This document shows positions 45,174 to 56,166 of a DNA stretch of 64,000 nucleotides, piece by piece; the stretch's first letter is position 1; each line of letters starts with the position of its first letter. The position numbers were made by a program, and so were the translations under genes. The notes beneath the pieces are model-generated. The model saw only the letters and a list, made by a program, of their open reading frames with translations. It was not told where the DNA came from and did no database searches. The stretch comes from Rhizopus sp. PT2906. Taxonomy: Eukaryota > Mucoromycota > Mucoromycetes > Mucorales > Rhizopodaceae. The stretch covers positions 62,001-126,000 of the forward strand of contig JAMYHX010000015.1 of assembly GCA_025529335.1 (NCBI GenBank), read 5' to 3'.

Positions 45174-46040
45174 TTATCGACGACCACTTAACAAGCTGCC
45201 AATGCCAGAAGAGACGGCCTTACCCAAAAGCCCAGTGGCTCCGCTGCCAAGTGATCCTAGCGCAGACTGAGTTGCCATAGAAGTGGCCCATTTACGCTTA
45301 GCATCTTTATCACATTGTGTATAGCCATAGACATTAGCTACGTTCATGACGATCGCAATACCGACAATAACTAACCATGATGCTTTGAACGTCAATATAC
45401 AAGATAACGCTAGTAAGACCCAAATGACAGGTGTGCCATAAAGAACTATCCAGAAAAGACGAGAGTCGGCACTATTGGGCTTTCTATTTGGCTATATAAT
45501 ATAATATCAGTGACTCGTTCTAAACTGATTGAGAATAACGTACATGTGCGCTTTCAAACACCCATTTGTTTGAACCATCTGGTTGAATTTCATTCCACCA
45601 CCGTAAACCTACCAACAGACGACCTGACACGTTTTTTACTGTCCAAAAGTCAAAGGCTAATAACAATATGGTAACAACAAAGATAAGCGTGAAATTATCA
45701 GAGAATATTGAGCCTAGTAAGTAAGTAAGAATTGCGCCCAGACGAAAAGCCAAGAAAAAGAAAGCAGCAACAGGATGACTATATATAAGAATGAGTATTT
45801 ATTAAGTTAATATTCCTCTTCATTTTACCTCGATTGTTCGAAATAATCGCGAATGGCATTCGTATTTCTTGCTCTACTCTCTATGTTGCCTGCTCTACCA
45901 GCTTCAACGTCTTGAATGACAAAGCTATTTTCTTGATTCAGCAGGTTTGTTCTGCTTTCGTTTTCCTGCTATTTTACAACAACTTTATAAATTAGTAACA
46001 AAGAGAAAGAGAGAGAAAGGGTCGATGTTGGGGTTACCAT
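45174..46040 (-). CDS. TVP23: Golgi membrane protein Tvp23 (FAM18)
   Basis: Four exons (46040-46038, 45968-45829, 45778-45544, 45491-45174) give 231 aa. The first exon would consist of the start codon alone (ATG followed directly by GTAACC); the next exon opens with QENESRTNLLNQ. An in-frame read-through of this intron gives a stop before exon 2. The body is the TVP23 fold: SHPVAAFFFLAFRLGAILTY, FTLIFVVTILLLAFDFWTVK, NVSGRLLVGLRWWNEI, WVFESAH then across the intron LFWIVLYGTPVIWVLLA and LVIVGIAIVMNVANVYGYTQ, CDKDAK. Tvp23 works in Golgi/endosome trafficking with Yip-type partners. Homology clear, the first exon less so. Confidence 0.88.
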
Positions 46041-46284
46041 TGTTCAATTTGCTAATTGGTAGAAAATGCTAATTTATGCTTTGACAATAAAGTGAGAATA
46101 ATTTTACTTGCGGTTTAAAACGCAGCTAATTCTAAGTAACTTGGTTGCTCCAAGTTGAGTGATTGTACGATTAAACAAATATTTTATTAAAGAAAGCATA
46201 GTGTCTAAAAACCTTTTTAAGATCAAAGTGAAAAAATGAAGGGAAGAAGCAAAGGAAACCGAGTAAGAATGGAATGAAAAAGGG

Positions 46285-46787
46285 TTAGCTCGACAGATGT
46301 TGAGAGGATAGAGGAGGAGATGGAAGCCATTGGAGGAACTTTCGTCCTAAGTCAGGTGGTAGAGGTGGCATAAGTGTGAAGTTCATAAAGGATGGTACAT
46401 ATAAGAAGTTACCGAGAGAACCAGAAAGAGGTACGAGAGAAGAAGCGTAGTTTTTGAGTCGGTAGTAGGTTCAACATCATCGTCTTTGAAGAGGTTTTAA
46501 ATAGCATAGAATGTCAAAAAAGAAAGGTCAAAGTACGAATAACACTTTTTGATCATATCAACAGGATCTCCATCCTCCAATTCAATGATTTTTTGCAACT
46601 TGAGTTCTGTTTCTTCAAGAAGCTCATTCATCATGGCTACTTTTTCACTTGATTTTCCTCCATTTGGGTTCGCCTTTCTTAAAATAGCGTACAGCAGCTG
46701 CACAGTTGGATCAATGCTGTACAACAGAGACTCTAAACGCTCTGATTGACTAGTCATGTAATAGGTTAACGCCAAAAGTGGATCCAT
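46285..46787 (-). CDS. Small protein of unknown function, frame broken at a homopolymer
   Basis: From ATG at 46787 a good open frame (SLLYSIDPTVQLLYAILRKA, ELLEETELKLQKIIELEDGD) runs to a weak donor (GTTATT at 46543) and a CAAAG acceptor (46484), giving KKYDDVEPTTDS. After that the T5 run at 46451-46455 (A5 on this strand) separates this frame from a second protein-like frame (NFLYVPSFMNFTLMPPLPPD, LGRKFLQWL) that ends at 46285. One extra A would join them into about 150 aa. I do not recognise the protein. Either an assembly indel, a real frameshift, or an intron I placed wrongly. About 245 bp from TVP23 on the same strand. Confidence 0.4.
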
Positions 46788-48546
46788 TGGATTTTCATTT
46801 ATGTGCTTTTTAATAGAGCTAGGTGAAATAAAATAGCACGATTTGGCCTAGAATTTATACTTATTTCCAATAAATGTGTTGTCTATTTATTTGAAATTTT
46901 GTGTTTGAAAATCCTTTCACCACGAAAATGAGTACAACGGGCAAGACATTGTAACGATCAAGTACATGTGTGCAATATCTAATGAGTCTCGACATAAATT
47001 TCTGATCAACGATATTTTGTATTTCAATTAGAACAGACGCTGACGTGTCTGTTACTTCTTTTTTGGAGCATGCAGCACGTCAGATTTGGTCCTCGCCGAC
47101 CACTTTATTTGCACTGAATAGTAATGATTGGTGGAAATACGTTTACCACACATGAAAATACGGATTTTGCTATTTACACAGCATTTGCATAAGCAATTAA
47201 GCTTTCACAGCAAACAGGATACATATCGTATTTACCTTATAAACAATCCACCTTGTAAAATATTGCATGACCACAAAATGCGTTATTCTTATAGACGAGT
47301 TATGCCTAATTCTCACTGGTTGTGATAATTCATGCAATAATTCTGTTTTATGAGCTCTCTCTAAACATAATAAAGATATTATTACAGACTCATCGACACA
47401 TACTTCTCTTATACTTCAGTGCTGTACATAATGTAGGTGTGGTTTGTCTAGTGCTGTTTGCTGTGCAAATTGAATTACTTATGCCACTAATTATGAAAAT
47501 GCAGTGCAAATAGCAAAATCCTAAACGATACGGCGAAAAGTGTACTTGTATTGATGACAAAAACATGTTACTAGTCATTCACATAATTTACTGTTCAATC
47601 ATAAATCCTACTCACCAGCACTGTAATTCACGTTTTTTCTTTATCTAAAAGAATGATCTAAAACCAGATATATAGCTTCAAATACGTCTTTGAGAGAGTA
47701 TATCAAGATAATATTCAAATTGGTAAATTTTACACTTGGATCACTTCCCTCCCGTCATTTCCTTGAAATAAACGGTACCTGAATAAAGGAACTATAAAGA
47801 TGCCGTGGTTTCCCCTTTCCTTTTTTCCTGATAGATACCGTAAAGCTAATCAAATCTCCCGACTTATGCAGATACAGGTACATGGTTTAGTTTCTAAGTT
47901 ACAAAAGTTTTGTTTTAGACACAATTATCAATTGAATCTGAACACGCATACACAACGATCCAATCCTAAATCGTATATAGTTGATTACTGTACCTTTTTT
48001 TTTTTTTTTTCATCAAGACATTTTCTTATATTAAAAGCTATTATAATGAATGTATCACCTCATGTGCACAAGCACAAAAAATAGCATGTAACATAAACAT
48101 TTATTGCAAAGTTCATCTGATTAATGAAAGAATACTGAAAAAAAAAAAAAAAATATAGGGGAAAATGGTGTAAGTGATACGATCCATTGATAAAAGGAAA
48201 AAGACAAAGAGAGAAAGAAGATAGGGTAATTTCTATGCAAGGACTCAATGCTTGGGTAAAAGTAGGTTCGGCATTGATAAACCAAGTTCGTTATTTGCTA
48301 TGAGATGTGAAGTTCAATGTAAACTGTATTATTCTGAAAACATATTGTCAATCAATGTAACATCTTGTGGACCAATGCAACGGGAAAGGATTTATTCTGG
48401 ATAATTCAGCTATTATTCAGTCATAAATTGTGTGTAATGGTAGTGATACATGTCATGTCATTTAGTCTGATATCATTTAATAAAGCCATATGTATATATA
48501 TAGAGCGGATATAGGTTCTATTTTCATTTCTGCATCTATTGAAAAC
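46788..48546. other. 1.75-kb AT-rich region without a recognisable gene
   Basis: No open frame over ~95 codons with protein-like content. A possible short exon at 47801-47878 (MPWFPLSFFPDRYRKANQIS, followed by a GTACAT donor) has no partner that I can find. A/T tracts at 47998-48010 and 48138-48153. It includes the amylase promoter; a TATATATATA element lies at 48492-48501, about 45 bp before the amylase ATG. Confidence 0.4.
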
Positions 48547-49938
48547 ATGCGTCTATTGTTGCCTCTTTTGTGTCCTCTTCTCTTTACTCCTCTTTTTGCT
48601 AATGCATCTCCTATCACGATCAGGAGCCAGAATAGCAACGACTGGTCGTCAAGAGTTATCTATCAGCTGCTGACAGATCGATTTGCCAAGACGGTAGATG
48701 ATCAAAGTCCATGCTCTAACTTGGGTAACTATTGTGGTGGATCCTTTCAAGGTATCATAAACCATTTGGACTATATTGCTGGTATGGGCTTTGATGCTAT
48801 CTGGATATCACCAATCCCTCAGAATGCTCAAGGAGGTTATCATGGCTATTGGGCTACTAACTTTTCCGCAATCAATTCAAACTTTGGATCGTCCGATGAC
48901 CTAAAGAAATTGGTGCAGGCGGCTCATGCAAAAAATATGTATGTCATGCTGGATGTAGTGGCTAACCATGTTGGAACGCCTACTACGCAAAATAATTACA
49001 ATGGCTATACTTTCAACCAGGGCTCGTATTATCACTCTTACTGTGATATCAATTACAATGACCAAACCTCTGTAGAGCAATGCTGGCTTTCTGGCTTACC
49101 AGACCTTAACACCGAGAACGATTACGTTGTCAACACCCTATACTCGACTGTATCTAAATGGATTTCTGAATATGGCTTTGATGGAATCAGAATAGATACC
49201 GTAAAGCATGTACGCAAGGACTTTTGGGACGGATATGTCAAGGCTGCTGGTGTATTTGCAACAGGAGAAGTGTTGCATGGTAGCGTATCCTATGTTGCTC
49301 CTTACCAATCTCATGTTCCATCCCTCATCAATTACCCATTGTATTACCCCATATACGATGTCTTTACGAAGGCAGCTACAATGACTCGTCTCAAGTCAGG
49401 CTACAATGATATCCAATCGGGTGGTTTCAGTAATCTGAACTTACTCTTAAACTTTATTGACAACCATGACAATCCTCGATTATTATCCAAGGCTGATCAG
49501 AGTTTAGTAAAGAATGCTCTGACGTATTCTATGCTAATCCAAGGAATTCCTGTTGTCTACTATGGTACCGAACAATCTTACAAAGGAGGCAATGATCCTA
49601 ACAATCGGGAACCTTTGTGGACCAGTGGTTACTCAAGCTCATCAGAGATGTATCAATTTATTAAACAGGTGATACAAATACGTAAGGGCTCCAATGCTAC
49701 AGTAACAATGGATATCGATCAAGCAAACAATGTCTATGTATTTCAGCGTGGCAACTACTTGGCAGTCGTAAACAACTATGGCCAAGGTTCTACGAATTCT
49801 GTTACAGTAAAATCAGGAAGTTTTGCTGATGGCACTGTTCTGAAGGACGTCTTTTCTGGTGCTACAGCTACAGTAAAGAACAAGTCTATTACATTCCAAC
49901 TTCAAAATGGAAATCCTGTCGTATTTAGTCCTCAGTGA
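48547..49938 (+). CDS. Secreted alpha-amylase (GH13)
   Basis: A single intronless frame, 463 aa. The signal peptide (MRLLLPLLCPLLFTPLFANA) is followed by the GH13 barrel: VIYQLLTDRFAKT, GNYCGGSFQGIINHLDYI, FDAIWISPIPQN, YVMLDVVANHVG (region I), FDGIRIDTVKHV (nucleophile Asp near residue 216), GEVLHG (acid/base Glu near 240) and LLLNFIDNHDNPRLL (third Asp near 304). A beta-sandwich C domain ends the protein; no starch-binding module follows, as in Rhizopus-type amylases. It cleaves internal alpha-1,4 glucan bonds outside the cell. The start at 48547 is preferred over an upstream in-frame codon because it begins the signal peptide. Lack of introns contrasts with most neighbours. Confidence 0.95.
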   Translation: MRLLLPLLCPLLFTPLFANASPITIRSQNSNDWSSRVIYQLLTDRFAKTVDDQSPCSNLGNYCGGSFQGIINHLDYIAGMGFDAIWISPIPQNAQGGYHGYWATNFSAINSNFGSSDDLKKLVQAAHAKNMYVMLDVVANHVGTPTTQNNYNGYTFNQGSYYHSYCDINYNDQTSVEQCWLSGLPDLNTENDYVVNTLYSTVSKWISEYGFDGIRIDTVKHVRKDFWDGYVKAAGVFATGEVLHGSVSYVAPYQSHVPSLINYPLYYPIYDVFTKAATMTRLKSGYNDIQSGGFSNLNLLLNFIDNHDNPRLLSKADQSLVKNALTYSMLIQGIPVVYYGTEQSYKGGNDPNNREPLWTSGYSSSSEMYQFIKQVIQIRKGSNATVTMDIDQANNVYVFQRGNYLAVVNNYGQGSTNSVTVKSGSFADGTVLKDVFSGATATVKNKSITFQLQNGNPVVFSPQ

Positions 49939-50118
49939 AATGTTTAACTTAAATTATCAAATAAATATCCTTTAATACACACACAAGTGTGTATAGACTC
50001 TTCATGCTTCTTTACTCGTCCATGTAACACATTATTTAGCAACTACTATAAAACAACCATTCATTTACGATAGTCTAATGGCAAACATTTATTTACATAT
50101 AACAAAATTTTACAATTT

Positions 50119-51267
50119 CTATTTTTCGTGATACTCTCTTGCAAATGTCTCTGCCACAATAAGTGGGAATACAAGTGTGGCATCTGCGTACACTTTAACA
50201 GATCGATTATCAGCACGGATTTTACCCCATGAGACAGCCTCATCTGGACGTGCACCTGCATCACTGCCGTCAAACTCTTGGCCTGTGTTTATATAAACGG
50301 CATAGTCTGCACCATTTCTCATCAAGTTTGCATTACAAATATGATGTTTGACAACACCGCCACCAAGAATAATCATGCCAGTCTTCTTTGCAAACACAGC
50401 TTCATTGTTCATTGCACGAATGTCGGCTGCGATATCAACAATCAATCCAGGGTTTTTATAAGAGTGAAAGTAGAGCATGTCTCCCAAGGAACCATCTGTG
50501 ATTGCAGGACAGTACACAGGTATATTGTTTTTATAGGTCCAATAATAAATACTGGATTCGTCATTGATTTCTTTGCCCAATCTTGCAATCATAGTGGAGG
50601 GAGTCCATATCTTGTTGTCCTTTTTTTGCTCTTCCAACATGGCATCAAAGATTGGAATGATCCAGTCTTCAAACTTGCAGTAGTTGTTATTAGGTACTAA
50701 TAGATTACCAATACGATTCAAGCCTTTCTTACGAAGATCACTGCCTTTTAATGCAAAATCGCCTAAATATGTAGGTGCTAAACATTTGATAAAGTCCTCT
50801 TCGACACCACCTGCTGTTGCAACAATAACATCGACCATCTTATGCTGAACAAGGAATCGAATGATCTCTCGTAAACCAGAAGAAACAAGGTTGGAAGTAT
50901 AACCCAGAAAAATTTTGCACTTTGTCTTCTTGCGTACTTCAGGATCAAGGTATTCCTGTACTTCATCTACTGCCACAGGTTCATCACTTAGTCGCCATTT
51001 TCTCTGTACAGTTTTGTGTCATTATATTTTATTATTATGGTTTTCTCTTTTTTTTTTTTTTCTTTCTACCATTTCTTTTATAATGTCGATTGCTTCACCT
51101 AAGCTGCTACCTTGATATCCAATCTGTTTATATGCGCCCAATAGTTCAGAAAGTGATAATTTCTTGTTAAAATCTGGACCCTTGATCAAGACAGCATCGT
51201 CTGGCATGTCAACTGATTCGACAAATACAGCATTCAAGGCTTCTGTTGGCTGTTGATCTTTGGACAT
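50119..51267 (-). CDS. DYS1: Deoxyhypusine synthase
   Basis: Two exons (51267-51070, 51003-50119) give 360 aa. The enzyme transfers the butylamine of spermidine to a lysine of eIF5A, using NAD. Motifs match the family almost throughout: TSNLVSSGLREIIRFLVQHK, IVATAGGVEEDFIKCLAPTY, NRIGNLLVPNNNYCKFEDW, KEINDESSIYYWTYKNNIP, AITDGSLGDMLYFHSYKNPG, ILGGGVVKHHICNANLMRNG, and SDAGARPDEAVSWGKI, where the Lys forms the enzyme intermediate. The start exon covers the N-terminal helices. The donor ATG|GTAGAA is supported by the frame; reading on gives an A-rich run then a stop. Confidence 0.96.
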
Positions 51268-51615
51268 TATTATTCTTTAGAAAGAAAGAAAGAAAAAAAA
51301 AAAAAGCACCTGTCAAAAGCCACAGGCACAGTCTGGTTACTGCTCAGAACATAAAGTGCCTTAACCAATCGTTGTTCTCTCCGCTCCGACATTCTCAATG
51401 CAATCAATACCTTCTCGAGTCACGCTCTTCTTTTCTTTATACGACGGCGTTTTCAAAAAGTGATGAAAGGATAGTCTTCCTCTTTTTACTACTTTTGATC
51501 AGTTTATACGTGCCAGTAAGAAGAAACAAGATACGTCCCTTGTTGATGCAACTCAAATAGCTGAAAACTCCAAGCCAATCAATTTTTGTGAGCCAAACGG
51601 GTGTACATAGGGCAC
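51268..51615. other. Divergent promoter region
   Basis: 348 bp between the deoxyhypusine synthase start and the sorting nexin start. An A-rich run lies at 51280-51305. No gene seen. Confidence 0.5.
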
Positions 51616-54600
51616 ATGAACACAATTTGCTTAAAAATCTCACAAACCGCACTCTTTTCTTTTTACAATCATGAAATGGGCGGCAGAATGGGATTCGCAG
51701 TGTTCTTCTGCATATGTCTGTCCACAATAGTATGCTTCGGTTTCAATAAAACATATCTGATATACGCCATAAGTTTGCCCATGGTCAGTCTATTTGCTTT
51801 ATTTTCTATAAACACCATTGTACTATATATCTATCTTAAATATATCATATCAGCAAGACAGCATAAAGTAGACAACTTCAAACCTCTAAGACTTACTCAT
51901 AAGGCTATTTGGTCAAGTCTTGAGCACTCGCGACACGCCGAAAGCACTCAACAACACCAAGAAATAACAACTTTAGATGAAGTTGATACCGCACTAGACC
52001 ATTTAATACAACTCGTTATTCGAGACTTTATCCAATCGTGGTTTCAAAAAATAGCAGCACAAGAACAATCGTTTTCTATTTCAGTCAATCATATCATTCG
52101 ATCAGCTGCCGTACAGGTCAACAAACGACTTCAGCAAATCGATCTGTTACATGTCTTGTTGAATCGAGTGATGCCTAAAGTGACTTCACATATATCCGAT
52201 TTTCGTGCAGCAGAGATATCCTTACGTGGTAAGTACCTTGAAAGGTCAGTGACTGAATCAGATGAGCTGGATCTTTTGCTCGCTTCGCAGTTTCGTCAAG
52301 GGAGGTTACATGCTGCATTAACGACAGGAGCAGTAACTACTAAGCCAACTGAAATTGCGTATCTTCGACAGTTGATGGATCGTGTATTACCACTTATTTT
52401 TAATCAAAAGGACACAAGTAGCAGCCTTGTACATGTTGTGATCAGAGAAGTCGTGTCTTGTTCAATACTCCAACCTATTATGGACATGCTGGCTGATCCT
52501 GACTTTTGGAATCAAACAATTGATACTTATGTTAGTCACCAAATGTTCATTTTGCACACATGATCATACTAAATCCTTTTTCTAGTTGGGAAAGGCAATC
52601 ATTGAACAGTAAAAACGTATTCTTGCTGGTTTTAAAGTACTCTATTGCTTATATACATATATATATAACTATGTAGGCAAATGGTACAGCAATTACGAGA
52701 GGTGCTAAATCGACACTCAACAAATGAATTGGATCCAGAAGAAGAAGAAGAGGTTATGAACTTTTTTGATTTAAGTAGCAAGAAAACTGGCCTAACAAGT
52801 CAGATTTCATCTACGTTCCTTGGTGTCACACAGCAGGACGACGCTCTAGAAGGAAAGCAGAAGCGAAGCACGGGTAGACGTTCATTTCGAGAGTTTTTAA
52901 AAGTTATACAAGAAGAGCAAAATCTACTGGAATTGAAACGATTGAGAAACGACATTGTTACTCAGTTAAGAAAGAAGAAGGCACAGATAGTAGATCGAGA
53001 TCCAGAAGAAATCATGGATGGAGAAAGGGTACAGGATATCATGGTGTATATCAATAGGCTGAGTATAGCAAAGAAAAGGGTGGATAAACGAATTGCTACA
53101 CTGACAGGCGAAGAATATAACTTTGTAAGTTTTAAAAAATAGACGCATATCACCTTTATTTATACTTGTTTAAAGAAAAAATCAACCTCTCAATTATTTT
53201 CAAGGAAAAAGAGTATCACAACTCATTCCAATAATGGATACAGCTTACACGACATACTGACAAATACTTCTGGGTTATCTTATTTTATGGAATTTATGGA
53301 TCGTCAAAAAGATATGGTCAAGCTTCAATTTTGGTTGATCGTCGAAGGGTTTAAAAACACAATAGATGATCAAAAGACGTTTCTGGAAGACGTAAAGATG
53401 GTGTATGAAACCTATTTCAAAGATACAGCTCCACACAAGCTTCATATAGCAGAGCAACTGGTAGCAGACTTACGAAATGCCATTGAATTAGCAGAGACAA
53501 ATGGACCATCGTTTGACGATAACATACGAGAGCTAAGGCTAAAGCTATATAGAATGCAGCAACAAATATTTTGGGAGATCGATAAAGAGCATTTTCCCTA
53601 TTTTAAACGCTCCGACTTGTATTTCAAGTTTTTATCATCTTCAACAACAAAAGAAGATAGTATTTCTCCTTCTAGACATAGTCTAGATGAAGGCACATTG
53701 TATAGCCGACCGCTCCCTGATGATCATCGGCAAAAAGCTGACTCTGATTCAGAAATATCCAACAAGAATATGAACGCATCAGCTACAGCTTCTCAATCTG
53801 ATCTGAAATTGCCTATGCCAGAATATGGTAGAACGCGCGGGCACCAGCGTGCTCTATCTGATTCTCCCAGACCACTTTCAGGTTCAAGATTTCTTTCGCT
53901 TTCTAGTGTATTTGGCTCCGGTTTGTGGAACTCTGAAAGACCACAAAGCGCAACAACAGATCATGATTCAGTGCCTTCATCTGTAAAATCAATGGAGATG
54001 GCGGACGATGATGAGGAGGAAGAGGAGGAGACAGTTAATCCAATGAATAAAAGAAATAAGCTGATAAGAAGCAATACAGTTGATGCAGTAGAAGCAGAAT
54101 TAAGGTCTATTCTAGATAGCAATAACCTTGAAGAAGTATCCACAAATAACAACTCTGTAGACAGAAATAACGAAGATACAGCTCAAACTGAGCAATCTAC
54201 AGCCAAGTCTCTGACCTCATCCACATCTGCTTCATCTATACTTTTATTAGGTAACTCTAAAGGTGTAAAGTCAAGCACTGCTTTACCCGTACAGCAGATA
54301 TATACATTACCCTCCTGGACATCCTCAGGTGGGACAAACACTATATCAGAGGTCGAGCATAATACCTTGGAGACTGTCAGTAGATCACCTAGCGTACATA
54401 CACTCGAGACGAAGAAATCAGAGCAAGAGGATGAGCCAGTGAAAAATATTCATTTTGCCCCACCGGGTGACCTTTTGTTGGAAGCAAAGGTTGAACAGCT
54501 TTCAAAGGAAATTGATAAGCTTACCGCGCAGGAGGCCATTGTGGATGCATTAATTGAAAAAGCTGAACTTCAAAACAAGCTAGAGGAATTACGTATTCTG

Positions 54601-56009
54601 AAAAAGAGCAAAAGCATGTTTCGACAAGAGTTACAGCAGATGAAATACCAGAAAAGCCAATATGAGTTACAGGAAACCGAAAATACGCTTGTACCCAATC
54701 GATCACAAGTGAGCATTACAAATGCAACTATTGGCTCTGACAAGCATGGTGATTTTGCTCTTTATGTGATTGAAATACAACAATTAGGCTGTGATGGGAA
54801 CTATGCATCAGGTTGGATTGTAGCAAGAAGATATAGCGAGTTCTTTTCTCTTCACCAGAAATTAAAAGAGACGTATCCGACTGTTAAAATGATTGAATTT
54901 CCAGCTAAATGGCCTCTGCTAAAACTACAAAAGCCCTTTTTGGAAGCAAGAAGAGTTAGTCTAGAGCGATACTTGAGACGATTGGTTGATGATGAAGAGA
55001 TTTGCAAAAGTCAAGAGTTGCGCGCATTTTTATCACAACAAAATATATTTATTCCAGGACCAGCAGATCAACTTGGTACACCTTCCAGTTCACCTTCTGT
55101 TCAAAATCTACAGAAATCGATTATTGCTTTGGGAGAACAAGAAAAACATGCATTACAGAAAAAGCCCTCGAAAGGGTTCATGAGACACATTTATAAAACG
55201 GTGGCTGCCGGTATTGATGACATACTAATCGCGCCTTCTATGTTGGATTTGATTACCCAAAGACTGGGTGAGCAAGTAACTGAATTTTCTCATGAAGATA
55301 ACCACAGTACAAAGACAACAGCCAGCACAAGTAGTTCAGTTGTGAGCGTCAGCAGTGGTAAATTAGCAGATTCTGCATTACAAGCAAGTACAACAAGTCT
55401 TCCAGATTCTATCAAGGCAGAAGGAATCACAAGGTTTACCGAGCCCCTATGTGATCTTTTTATAGAAATGTTTGAGCTTAAAGACAAGACAAATTGGTTG
55501 AGAAGACAAGCCATTGTTATAATCATTCAACAAATATTAGAAGGAACGATTGAAAGGTAAAGCGGAGGCTGTCATGTAAATTTACCATATCTTATTGTTT
55601 ATTTTTACAGAAAGCTAAGAGAGATAGTAAAGTCTTTGAGCTCTTCAAGTATGGTTGTGTCATATATCAATAAAGTAGCGGATAGTTTATGGCCAAATGG
55701 AGGGCCGCTCACGTTCAAGGAACCTAGGAAGCCTGAAGAAAAAGTACAGACAAAAGAGGAAGCGAATAGAAAGTTATCTACTTGGCTACCAGGTAAAGAG
55801 GCTCGATTGCTACGATTTTACTAATCGCCATTAACTCTTAAATAGATTTGCTTGGTAATATGGTTGGACGACAAAATGCTCGTAAAGGAGCAAGAAGACT
55901 GTTTACAGTTTTGCAAAATAAGAGATTAAACCAAGATTTGGCTTATGTGTTGCTTGATGAGCTGATATTTAGTCTTTTTCCAGAGTTAGAAAACATGAAT
56001 AAAGTATAG
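51616..56009 (+). CDS. Sorting nexin with PXA, RGS, PX and Nexin_C domains (Mdm1/SNX13-like)
   Basis: Six exons (51616-52530, 52586-52608, 52677-53124, 53176-55556, 55611-55792, 55846-56009) give 1370 aa. N-terminal hydrophobic segments (GFAVFFCICLSTIVCFGF; LPMVSLFALFSINTIVLYIY) anchor it in the ER. The PXA domain follows (ALDHLIQLVIRDFIQSWF...VVIREVVSCSILQPIMDMLA). The RGS-like domain is at LHDILTNTSGLSYFMEFMDR and FWLIVEGFKN. A long acidic/Ser-rich linker and coiled coil precede the PX domain (YVIEIQQLGCDGNYASGWIV, RRYSEFFSLHQKLKETYP) and Nexin_C ends it (RRQAIVIIIQQILEGTIERK; LLDELIFSLFPELE). This is the Mdm1/SNX13/SNX14/SNX25 plan of ER-vacuole/lipid-droplet tethers. The second exon is only 23 nt. 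The next ATG, 51676, is an alternative start. Confidence 0.88.
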
Positions 56010-56166
56010 TGTATTCTTATCGTTCAAAAACACCAAACATTGCTTTCACTACAACCAATTAATCTATTGCAAAGATTGTTGCAATATCCATTCGTGTTTT
56101 GTGCTGTAGTTTTTTCTCGCTTTTTGAAGCGTGAGAGTCCATGTTTATCCAAACAAATACATGATT

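Noticed and set aside
50278..50700. Plus-strand open frame of 140 codons over deoxyhypusine synthase
   Set aside because: Antisense to a highly conserved enzyme exon; composition not protein-like.
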